From the NCBI RefSeq assembly GCF_036711975.1, contig NC_091966.1, positions 27,287,501 through 27,351,500 on the forward strand: 64,000 nt of DNA, read 5' to 3'. Made by a program: the position numbers and the translations under genes. Below, one piece after another: positions 25,001 through 37,500 of this stretch; within the stretch, counting starts at the first letter, position 1, and each line of letters begins with the position of its first letter. The notes under the pieces are model-generated. The model did no database searches. It saw only the letters and a program-made list of their open reading frames with translations, and was not told where the DNA came from. The stretch comes from Onthophagus taurus (lineage: Eukaryota > Arthropoda > Insecta > Coleoptera > Scarabaeidae).

Positions 25001-25580
25001 AAAATAATTTAAAAATTATTTTAAAGAAGCAGAATTATTCCCGAAAACATGCTAAATAAAGACGATTGTTTATCGTTTATCAGAAAACGATTGTATACAA
25101 TGCAAATAATCGTTGGTGTTTTAATAGTGATTATTAAGTAGAGTGTGGGAATTGAATAGCTGTGTCTGATTAGTTTTTTGCGTTTTTAAATGCCACGATA
25201 AAAACTAAAGTAAACGTACTTACCATTGTTTTCTCTATCTCCAGCGGGACCAGGTGAATCCGACATGGGTGAAGCATCGGCAAAGTGGACCTACCACAAA
25301 GTTATTGATTTAAACTACTGAGATCGTCCGTAAGACCAAGTAAGTACACAGCGCCGTCATACCAAAATAAAATAAAAAACAAAACCCTCAAAAATAACCA
25401 ATAAAAACATAAAACACAACATTTATGTTTCCTAATTAAAACTGCAGCATTACCTACAAAAACGAACTCCCAATTAGTTTAAAACCCCCCAAATTCTTTT
25501 CTATCCCACCAAAAATGATTTTTAACTGTTTTTTCGATTAAATTCTCCTCCGCAAAACAACTTACTTTATGTGCGGTCAT
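22026..25580 (-). CDS. MOSPD2: MOSPD2 short isoform (MSP domain only) from an internal first exon
   Basis: A tiny coding exon, 25580-25566 (MTAHK, followed by a consensus donor GTAAGT), splices in phase 0 to 25290-25224 and then to the same MSP, coiled-coil and membrane exons, giving 246 residues. This protein would lack the CRAL-TRIO domain but keep the FFAT-binding MSP domain and tail anchor, like a VAP protein. The exon sits at the edge of a CpG-dense segment that looks like a promoter. The last CRAL-TRIO exon also ends in phase 0, so both first parts fit the common exon. That the two forms are alternative transcripts is inference. The remaining alternative is that these are two separate genes. 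Confidence 0.7.
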
Positions 25581-28500
25581 GATTGTCTTTATTTTTTTCT
25601 ATTAGAAACGTAGGTTGTAGCTTCACGGTCGTAGATTTGATTTCACGCGTGGCGCGTTTAGAAAGGCGAAAAGGTGGCGAAAAGCGACAACTTCCACGAC
25701 GACGTCGCCCGGAATCGTGGAACGAACGAAATAACAACGATCGAAACTTAAAACGGGGCAGCGGCGCCCACGAGTGGCGGTCGACGATGGGGTGACGATC
25801 AATTCGTCAATAAAGTGCGCCACATTGCTGCTCGAACAGACGGACGTTTCGTTCGTTAAATACAGAAGCCGTAGGTAAGGTATATTTTTACCATTATATA
25901 CTTCCCCGCTCTTTTATGCCCCAATTTCCCCCCTTTACGTTACTCGACTATTTTAGAGAACTGTAACTGTATATATATGTAGCATGTCTATGCATGCATT
26001 AATATCTAATTCTATAAACAAACCTAAAGAAATAAACTATAATATTTTTTTGGGTTAAATTTGTAGAAAGTAATTACAATTTTTTAAGAGTCCAAAAAAT
26101 GGATTAAGATTTTTATAATATCTTTTTGATTTTACCTTTAATAAATAATTTAATCTAACTTCAATACATAAAAAACTTAAATCTTGGTGAGTGCTGCTGT
26201 TTATTCATAAATATTCAGTATCTTTATAAAAACCTGCGTTTCATAAAATATTTATAGTTAATGTAAAAACAAACATCCCCAAACTTTACTTTATAAACTT
26301 AAATAACAGTTTTATTTAATGGGTATTTAAAATATTCGTCAAGAAATTAAGTTTTTTTAACAAATTTTCTATTCATAACAATATCATTGGTATTCATTTC
26401 ATGTATGCTTTAATTGATTTTCTATTCCAAAAAGGGTTAGTATTCTAATAACAATCCAATTATACATTTTTAAATCAGTTGTGTTTATCAGCCCTTTATA
26501 CTGTAGTTTTTAGTTTTTTGTTAAAATAACTCAAATATTTTATATTAACATAAACTTCATAAAGTTTTATTTCTTTGGTAACCAGAAATAAAACATTATT
26601 ATATTAAATGAAACCTGAATAAATGTGGTTATCATTCTATAATAACTTTTCATAAACCTTTAGCCAAACTGCTTTATATTGATTAAAATGTCTTTCAATA
26701 TCTATTTTTATGTCGCACGTTAATTGCTATTTTTGGATTGTGACTTTTTTCATGCTAATAATAACTAACGATTCAAGCGCCTATTTACTAAACCTTCAGT
26801 TTTAATTGAGAATGGAATAATTTAACTTTAAATTTGTTCATTCATTTTTAGAAGTCAAGTGCTCTTAAATTAAAAATCAACTCGAGTGCAATTAAGTATA
26901 CAAACATTGCATACATATTTATACCGAAAATTATATTCTGAAATATAACGAGTTTTCGAATTAATCTGATACAAAACAAAAAGTTTTAATATACATATTG
27001 ACACTTTTTAAAATTAAATTAAAGAAACTAATTTGAGTTAATATTTTCTGTATTACTGCTGGAAGGTGTAGATAAATGTCATTTAACGACGTAAACTTTA
27101 GCTAAAACGTTTTAAATAATGAATTTTTAATACCTGTAGATAAAATACCTTTCTCTGATTGTTAGTTTAAAATAACCTTACAAAATTTAAACAATTTATT
27201 CTTAAAACCAACTGCGAAATCTTATAATACAAAAACTGCCAACAGTAAAAAGTCAAAATGAGAATTTTATCCTAACTCACAACTATCTATTATAAGGAGA
27301 CCTTGATGAGAAAAGCATACAAACAAAAGCGGAAAATACCATCACGAAAAAGGTTTTAAGAACTACTGAAATGAGAAATCTCATAATAAGCTACACTTCA
27401 AGAAACAGACAGCAATGCGAAGATATCAGAAATATATGTGGCATTGAAGACATTATTAGATGGAGAAAGCGAAAATGGGGTTGAAGAGACCATGTTGATA
27501 GAATAACTGAGGACCAATTAGGGAAAATTGCGAATGAAGAGAGGCAGTGTTAAATTGGACATCAACAGCGCAATATGGACCATAATGAAGTACATATTAC
27601 TAACATTAGCATATTAGTAGTACAGGACGAAGTCATAAATTAAAAAGAAGAAGATTAAAAATCGTTTCGTTCGAATTTATAACACAGACGTCTGTATTTC
27701 CACACTTTCCACAAGCTACGATAAGATCTACAATATTTATCTGATGTATTATAGCAGCTAAATACCTTGAACTGTAGCATGCAAGAAAAAGCAACTTTTC
27801 TTAGACACTGACAAAACGAAAACCATTCAAAGAAAATTGTAGATTTGGAAAAAATTTTTTTGAAGGTATTTTTTTTTCTATTCGCAAATAACACTTGCTT
27901 CAATGAAACAGATTTAATAATACAATTGGATCAGAAATCTATTTGTACAACCTTCAATTATGAAGCAGTTTGAATCAAAGCAGATAAGGCGCTGATCTAA
28001 ACCCCACCGTTGCTAAAACTACAATTTTTGCGTTTATTATAAAAATTTGTAATGAATTCACAACATAGGTGTTTGATTTTGGACATACATTATTTAAATA
28101 ATTTTTATACACATTTTGGAGGTAAAGTGATACTACAAATACTTTTTGTAAATATTTCAGCAGTTTACGATTTTGAATTCCACCATGCAAGAAAAAGGGA
28201 AAAATATTTTCACAAATACTGACAAAACGATTGCATTTCGAAGATATCTACAGATTTGGAAAAGAAAAGTTCTTGAAGATAATTTCAAAATTTGTCTATT
28301 GGTAGATAATATTTGCTTTAATGAGACACTTCCGATAATAGTTGAATGTATTACGGATTTAGAAGAAAAATTAAGTTCTTAGTTTCCATCAGTTAACAAT
28401 ACAATTCATTCGGAAATCATTAACCTTCAATGACCATTCAAACCGCACCATTACCAAAAACACCAATTGGTACAATCTAAGACAGTTATGAATGTACATC

Positions 28501-31500
28501 TTTTGCATGTAATACAAGTATTGAAATGGATTCACAACTTAGACTTTTGGATAGTAAGGTGAGATGATTTGATTGTCAAAGAGAGAAGTACTTATTTATA
28601 TACGAGCTACGACAAGAACTTCTTTGTTTGACTAGATGAAACAAATACTTTTTGTAACCCTTCTTTGGAACTTTCGGTGTGCCAGGTTAAGAGAAAGAAG
28701 ACAATATTCTTGTGAACGTAAAGACCTTAAAAGTAATTTGGAAGTTTTTTATCGATAACATCACATGCTTAAGTGAAACACTTGCGATAATAGTTGAATA
28801 TTTAAGGTGTTTACAAGAAAAGTTGAATTTTTATTTCCCATCAACTAACATGTAATCTAAGTACGAAGGCTTTCACGGCCGGTGTTTATTGAACTAAAAC
28901 TAGAACTAACACCAGAAACTTTCGGGTTTCGAAGTGAACTTCGAACCAGTTTCTGAAGAAAGTTGCAACATGGCATCCGAAACGTCAAACCTTTTGTTAA
29001 AAGACGCACGGCAAAATCCGACAGTTTCTAGTGTTAGTTCTAGTTTTAGTTCAATTAGTTCTATGATTTTATACAATCCTCAAGTAATTTTGATTAAACA
29101 TAAACATATTAGAAGAACTGGCAGCTATATTAATTGATCATGGATTGATGATTAAACAAAAGAAATTATTTCTTGAAGCAATATGGTTTTCTATAAAAGA
29201 AAATATGTGAGATTACCTTTCAAATAGTATACGCCTAAACATATAATAGAAAACCATATATAAGATGTCACAGAATAAATATTCCTTTCCAGAATAAATT
29301 TTCGGAAATACGAGAGGACTGAAATGAACATATTTTATTAATAAATAATAAACTAGTGTATTTCTCGGTGTCAAGATAAACTAGAAATCTATAATAACAA
29401 TCTCAATTACAACAGGAAAGAGTTAAGTTACTATCGCCATTTTCGATACACAAGTTGTAACGATTTGCAATCGAATGCCGAATTCTTCGAAATAGCTGAG
29501 GACGTTTACGAATACCATCAAACGCTAGAATAATTTGAGCTACTAACTCTTCTTCCGTATTATCAGATGTCGCATAAACCAGTGATTTAATATCGCCCCA
29601 AATAGAAAAATCAACTAGAGTCTACTGAACTTGCAGGCCATCCTTTTGGAAATTGTTCATTTAGATACTTTCGGCAATGTAATACATAGTGTGCTTGAGT
29701 ATCACCATGCTGGAAAACAATATTTCTTCGAATATTAAATGGGATATTTTCAAGCAATTCTAGTAGAGTATGTTCCAGAAAAATGCTATACACATGGCTA
29801 TCTAAACGTACAGGCAGTAAATATGGTCTTACTACATATAATTTTTATCTTGATACTCAATAATTTCCGAACACTAGTTTATCAACAAAAGGTGTCTATT
29901 TAAGTGTCCTCGATCATTTTTTAAAATTAGGTATCGTTATTCCGTGACACCTATATATGCAAAGTATTACAAAGTAGTGTACTGAGACGAGTCAGGTAAA
30001 CAAGATATTTATTTTCCAGTATGTAAGAAATAACATATTCTCGGTTATCGTCACGTTATCTTAACCAAACGATTAAGTCAATTGGAATCTGAGAAAAGTT
30101 CATTAATGTCATGCTAAATCTCAATCAACTTGATATAATGCTCTCATAGATTACAACAATTTCTGCATATAATGCCAGGCAGATGAAAACTGCCTTTGCA
30201 TCCCAGATATATCCTGAGGGGATATCGTCCTTGAAAGAATATGCGTTTCATTTACAGTAACTCAATCCGATACCTCTAATAGTACACAATAATAAAGGAT
30301 TTGATCAAAAACGAATGCAAAAAAATATCGTTCTATCATACAATCAGGTAATAAACTAATAAATAGTCTAAAATTATCCTAAAATAGCTATTTGCATATG
30401 ACATATAAAGTATATTCCTAAAGTTTTATTTTAATTATAAACAAAAATTGTTGACATTTATGATTTTTCAGTATGTTCTAGGCATTATTTTCAAATAATG
30501 TAAGATAGCGCCAAGATTCGAGTTATTAATGTAACAATTAGAACACTTGTTGAAAAATTGACGTGTGAACACTCTAATTTAATATTATATCAATTTTATT
30601 TATTGGTATTCGATTTTGAAATATCTTCAACAGTTACTACAAATACAAGCACTTCTTTAGCTAAATTTTTAAAAGTGAAAAGCTTACAGGCTATTTTTTT
30701 CATTTGACAGTCTACTTTTGAAATAGCTTGTATAAAGAACTTTTTATTTATTTTTCCACTGCTTAATTATAAACCTAAATAATCACTACGAAAAATTTAT
30801 AGTTATTTTAAACAATAGATCTTGTTATTAACTCAATTTCATTTTTGTCGAAAACAGCATAAAAGATTTAAAATCACAACATATTTTTTATCGAGTACTT
30901 TGTTGAGTAACAAAAAAATATGGTTCATGTTTGGTATAAAAAACCCGAGAATAATAAAAGAATGATGACACATTGTTGATAAAAATCGATAAAGTTAAAA
31001 AAAACTCATAAGCATGTATATTTACACTGAGAAATTAGCTTTTATTACATTTGAATTGAACCAATTTAAATGCTGTTAACAGAATAATTTTAAATATGAA
31101 ATAATTTTTACATTAATATTAAGTATATTAACAGTACCAGAAGATATTTCCGTGTAAGAAATCATTACAAAACGAATGAAAAAAAATCACCAAATTCGGC
31201 TTTCGTTTTCCAGTAATAATTAAGTTTTTATTAGTTTCTAAACTTGACCATTTTAAATACGATCATTAATTACCAAGAACACAACATGGTTCTCATTACC
31301 TTATGCGTTTATCATTATGCCGCATCTTGACATCATGACAACTAATTATATCTCCAGCAAAGTTGGCATTTTCCATCGATCAAATTTTAACTGCATTAAG
31401 TGTTTTAAAGTGTTCTATTTTTAACGTACTATAAAACAGGAGATAAGTGACCCTATCCCTTATACCGGCGGTTCTAATAACCAGTATGTACCAGACATGG

Positions 31501-34500
31501 TAATGCAATAGGTAGCAGTGACAAATTGATGATAATGAATTACAAGACACACATTTAAATGGTTTAATCAATATCTCTATCTAATAGGGTAAATTAAAAT
31601 ATTTTAAAATTTAATCCTGTTTTATATAAATTATATTCCTTTTCAATATTTCAGATCTGTATTGGTCATAAAGAGAATGAAGTGTGTAAAACACTTTTGA
31701 TGCCAAACATGAAATATCTTCTAAAAGAAACCGAATCCAATGAAACCTCATCAGAAATCTCTGGACAAGCGAGTTCCCATATTCGAAAAGAGCATAAAAT
31801 GTATTTATCCCCAAAGCTAAACTAAAGAAAATCAAATGAAGTGGGACGACCCATACCTGACAAAGAAATTAAAGTAAAAAACACCAAATGAAAGCTGAAT
31901 TAATTTTTGACGTTCTTATGGTATAAACTGATGAAATTATCTGCTTTGACCATCTAAAACTCACTACTACTAAAAGTACCATCGATACATTCTATCTAAA
32001 ATAATTATTGGTGTATAACTTTTGCATTTATTCTGCAAAAACGGAACTTTTACTTTTCACTTGTATAATGACATAACTTGATAAAACATCATATGAACCC
32101 ATTAACTTTCTGAATTAAAGAGTATATCCAAATATATCGTACTTATTTAATTTCTCTGAAGTCACATCAGACCAAAACATGCTTTTCGATTTTGTAAACT
32201 ATTTCAAAGATACATGTAAGATATATGTATATATCTTACATGTTTCTAAATTTAAGAAAAATTGAAGATGACACCCATTATCTGCAATGTACTACTACTG
32301 TCGTAGTCGTTTTGAGGTTTATTGACGTAGAGCATGGTTTTTAAGATTGCCCATCAAGAGATATCGAAACGGATAATTCAAAAGATCAACATAACTAGGA
32401 CACATCGTCAAGATATCACGAAGTATTACATATTCGCATTTTCTTCGAAGCAAAATTTACGATATTCTGTCATTTCGTAGACATGTTCTACAAAGATCTT
32501 GAAAAAAATCGAATTTTAGTCGAATTTCAATCACTCTACACTCCAACACAGTAACAAAAGCCTCCTACATCATATGGTAAAACGTTATGTTTGTAAACTA
32601 TGCAGTTTGCTTCCATACTCAATGGTCTTTAATTCTTATCAACGCTACTCTCGCCCTTTCAACTACGACCAGTGTCTTCACAATGCAGAAAGTTTACGAG
32701 ATTTTTATCCCTCGTCTATGCAGTTGTTTTAACGTGATGAATCCATCTAATATATTTTCAAAGTACACCATTGTAGCCAATTCTAAATATACACATGAAG
32801 CTATGAAGGCCATCATTATTATGTTGTGTCTGGTAAGGGACTATTAGGACCTATTCACATATAAGATGTCTCATTTCATCTTTTCAAACAAGTACGAAAC
32901 TGTCAAGAAAAATTGTTGTGTCCCTATTTAGATTCGTTGACAAATATTCAACAATGACAGATGTAAACTAGGGTATTGTTTCAAAATTGGATGCAATAAT
33001 CAATTATGAACGTAAAGTGTAATTCTTTTGTAACGATTCATTTTATAAAAGTGAAATATTCTTCTTCAACAGACATATATCATAATACTACTACGTATTG
33101 TACGTTTTAAGAACCTCTAAAAATTACCACGAGGTAAACATCAAAACATGCTTACAAACCAAACTACAATAAGATGATTTTGCTAGAAATGCAAAATGCA
33201 AAAATAGAGGCAGAAGAACGAACAAATTCTCAAACAAGCCCAAACTCTTCAAGGCGTTAATAAAAAATTAAACTCACATGTCGACACTGTAAGGAGAAAA
33301 ATTATAATGGTTAAACACGAAATAAATGAGAGAGATCAGAAACTTGAGTCAAAATCGACGGGATTTTGACTCATGGACTTCAGATTAAGGAAGAAAAAAG
33401 ACTGCTAAAATCGTACATATTAAAGTTATATTTAGTAATATAGGGAACAAATTAAATTTTATAAAAGCAAAACCGAAAAAAAGTAACGTTTCAAAAATTG
33501 GGTTATGAAGGAATTAATAATGTTTATTTCTGTGATGAGTTTACTAAGTATAGTCAAGAACTACTTAAAACCACGAAAGAGTGTATTACTGAAAATATGT
33601 TTGGGTTAAAAACGGTAAGTTATTCGGACAAGCTGGTGAAAACAAACTAATTATTAAAAACTGATAATTTGCCAAAAAATGAAAATTGGCTGTACGAGAA
33701 AATTTATTTTTATATAATGAATAAGTTGTTATGAATCTTGTAGATTACAATGGCATACATAATGTAGAGAAGATAGAAGTGGTGGAGTATTGATATTGAC
33801 AAGTTACGAAGTAGAATATTGATGCAGCTAGATGTTAAATGGAAACATATTTAATATTAACATATTTAGTGTCCGCAAACACTCGCACATGAGTCTTTAT
33901 AATCAAATTATAACAATGTTGGAATCCGACAATAAGGGTATAAATTCAAAAGTTGTGAAAATTCTAATAGGGAAATAATATAGAGAAATAATCTCTTCTG
34001 GAGAACTATACACCGATACTCTCTACCATCTATGTATTTACAAAAATATTTGTGTCAACCTAAAAAGTAGATTCTGAACCATTTAAACGTGATTAGTTTC
34101 CAAACTTGTAACTAGCATGGTTTCATAAGTAGTAAGAGCACACAAACTGCTGAAATTTGTCTATACTATCTGGCTGAAAATAAATGTGTTCTGGATATAT
34201 TCCTAGATAGGTTAAAGCTTTGAAGAATTAGAAACATTGGAAATTCAAGCACCATCACATAGAATATTTGAAGATCATTTAAAGAATCGAATAAATAGTA
34301 TTACCATGCACAAGACTCAAATCATGTGTACCTTAAGAATGCATCCTTAGAACCTGCCTTATCTGCTAGCAATACTGTTTTATTTAATAGCAGGTCTCTG
34401 GACTCTGATACACAATATAGTTTAAACACTATTTACTCTTAAACTGAAGATAATAACATTAAATTAATAAAAAGCAAATTATTTGGGCGTTGTCTTAGGC

Positions 34501-37500
34501 AATAGATTATCAAAAACGACATAAATACATAAACATTAGAAAATGGTTGCTGCATTGGCAGAAAATGATTCAACATTCTACCGCAACATGTAAAAAACAT
34601 AAGTGCTGGTCACAGATTTACTATCCATATCTCGACTGCTCTCTGTTCTTCCACAAATCTTTCTCCACCTGTCTCTCTTACTACAATCATGTGATTTCCG
34701 CTTTAGGATCTGTTTGGGAAGTCAATTCCCATCGAATCTTTAGACATGGCCAAACTACCTCACTTGTTTTATTTTTTATATCATCTCATATGCGTTTAGC
34801 AGCCATGATTTCCCAGATTCTTAAATTTCTTATTTTTAATCCATCGCTGTGGCTTCAAGATACTTTTCTCTTTTTTTTTTGTTTCCTTGGCCATACTTCG
34901 CTTCCATATGAGATTATACCTTTTATGATTGTGTTGTATATCTTCTACTTGTCTAGTTTTGATATTTTTTGATCCCATATTATGTTGTTCATTATATTTA
35001 TTACCTCCCTTCCTAAAGTATTTCTTTCTTTAATTGCTGTACCTAGCATTGAGTCATTCATAATTGTCATTTTCTAAGAGAAGATCCCTGCTCTAACCTC
35101 CTACACACACTCCATATTTTTCAAGGTTTACCTTGAATCCCCACATATCATATTCCTCTATCAACTTTCTAGTCGTATATTCCAGATCTAAACAGTCTTG
35201 CGCAATTACTATTTGGTCATCTGAAGCAGAGGATGTGTAAGGTGTTGTCTTTTAATGGTACACTCATTTTCTCACATTTGCTCCTCCAGTTTCTTACCTA
35301 TCTTTACTTTTGCTCTTAAGTTGTCGTATAGTGTTTTGACTGCTCTTATTAAAATTATTCTTATATTAATCTTATCCGTCGCCAAACCCCAGAGTTTATT
35401 TACTCTCTTACGGTTTCTTAAGGTCCACATACAGGCAATGTACTTCTTTATTTAATACATTTTCTTCTCAGAAACGGAGACTTTTGTAATAAATATATTG
35501 AAACAATAAATATACTCGTGAATAAACGCATATAAATATATTGAATCGATTACATTAATGTTAGATACTTTATTAATATCTACTTATTAATATTTGGAAG
35601 CGCCTTGAAAATGAAAACCGACGAAAAAAATATTCCACAATGTTTTAAAATGAAGTTATCATTTGGCACATTACTTTTGATATAATCATAAAATGATTAA
35701 TGTAAAAATTACTTTATAACTATTAACGTCAATAGCATTTAAATTCCATAATTTAAACGAACATTTTTTAATGATTATTGGCTTGCTATAAAAGATATAT
35801 GACTAACATTAATTTTTTGTTAATTATAGCAAACTTTATAGAAGTTTTTTGCTCAACAAAAATAACAAACTCTTAATAACACAAAGAACTATAAATAACA
35901 TTCTTGATAAGCGTAACAATGGATTTTTATTCATACACATAATTTTTGGATTAAATAGTGCACATAAAAATCGATTTTTTCCATATTTTGGACTCAAAAT
36001 ATTGTAGGAAAAAAATACCTATCCTAATAAGAGATTTTCTTAGAAAATAATCTAATAGATTAAAAGACGCTCCCTTAAAATCAATATTAACACCCTAAAT
36101 AATTTATTTGTGAAGAGGGAGTGTTCTTGGCATTAAACTAAAAGGTCAACAAATTTTTGTAACTAAATCCAACCTTATTCCTTCAAAAGGCGAGATCAAT
36201 AAACCTACTCACTATCAGGTTGTCGAAATGTTTACGTAATTTTTTTGATAAAAATTGTTGATCAATTCAGGCATTTTTTTACTAATCCCCTGATAATTAC
36301 GATAACGACGCTTACCTTTTTATTTATAACCGCGCTATTGTTATTAATGGTATCTTCAACGGAATCGGAAACGAAACTGAATGTATAATCATCCTCACCA
36401 CCCCATTGTTTTAATGCTTGGTTTAACGGAATCCAATTGCTAACTTCTGCTTTTTTAATAGTTTTTATTCGTTCAATTGCTTTTGGCGGCAGCCAAGATT
36501 TAATTAGTTTAAATACAGCTATAAATATAAAAATTGTGATAAAAATAGTAAAAGAATCATTCTTTGAAGGACAGTGAATAATAAAATTAAGTAGGTATAT
36601 TAAATTAAACATAAAGTTTGATTCATTTTGGTAATCATTTAACTAATATGTTTATATGTCAAGGATAAGTTAAAGGTCACACAATTACACAGCATAAAGT
36701 TAATCTAACTTATCAGTTTGTTATCAATTATTTTAAAATTAATTTCTTACCGTTTAATATCCAAGCCATTTCGTACACTATTATGTAGTTTAAAAACCAT
36801 GGATAATAATTTTTAAAAAGACCAATCAAGTACTTTGTGAATTCCAAATCCATATTTGAAACGCCACAACCCTCCAGATCAAAAAAAATCGTTAACGCCT
36901 TACCATTTTCTTGCCTAAGAAAATCATATATTACAATCAATCGAATCTTTTTTAAGTTTATTACCTTTCCAATCTTTCTAACCAATAAACAAGACATCTC
37001 TTTAATTCATTCAAATCTTTTTGACCTTTTATGTGCTTTTTACAAAAGAATATGAAAACTAAATGACCCTCAATGTCACGTCCCCTTGGAAAAATTGCTC
37101 CTTCTGTAATATACTCTAATCTGATGTTATTTTCATTAATTTCTAAAAGAAATGTTTATATGTAGTTAATTTGATTGTCTTTAGTGATGTGGGAACATAC
37201 CGTTTACCCCAAAACTTTTTCTCCATTTAATAGTATCCGTTAACATTTCGAAAGCTAGTTTGTGATCCAAATCATGATGAATTAGGAATCGTTTTAACCA
37301 GAAATCGTTTGTTTTTATTCTATCTAAGTCAGCAGGATGTATAACTAACGGAAATTAATGCAAAATCATAAAAAAATAATAAATTGTGAGGTTTTTATGA
37401 ATAATTTACTTAAATGTCAAGGTTAAATAGATTTATTATCTATCTCAAAGCCTTAATTTTAATAGTTATAGAACTTACAAATTATTTAAACATAAAATCA

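Noticed and set aside
34547..34972. 141-codon plus-strand frame
   Set aside because: It is exactly antisense to the RTE-like reverse-transcriptase relic, whose codons carry the recognisable motifs.
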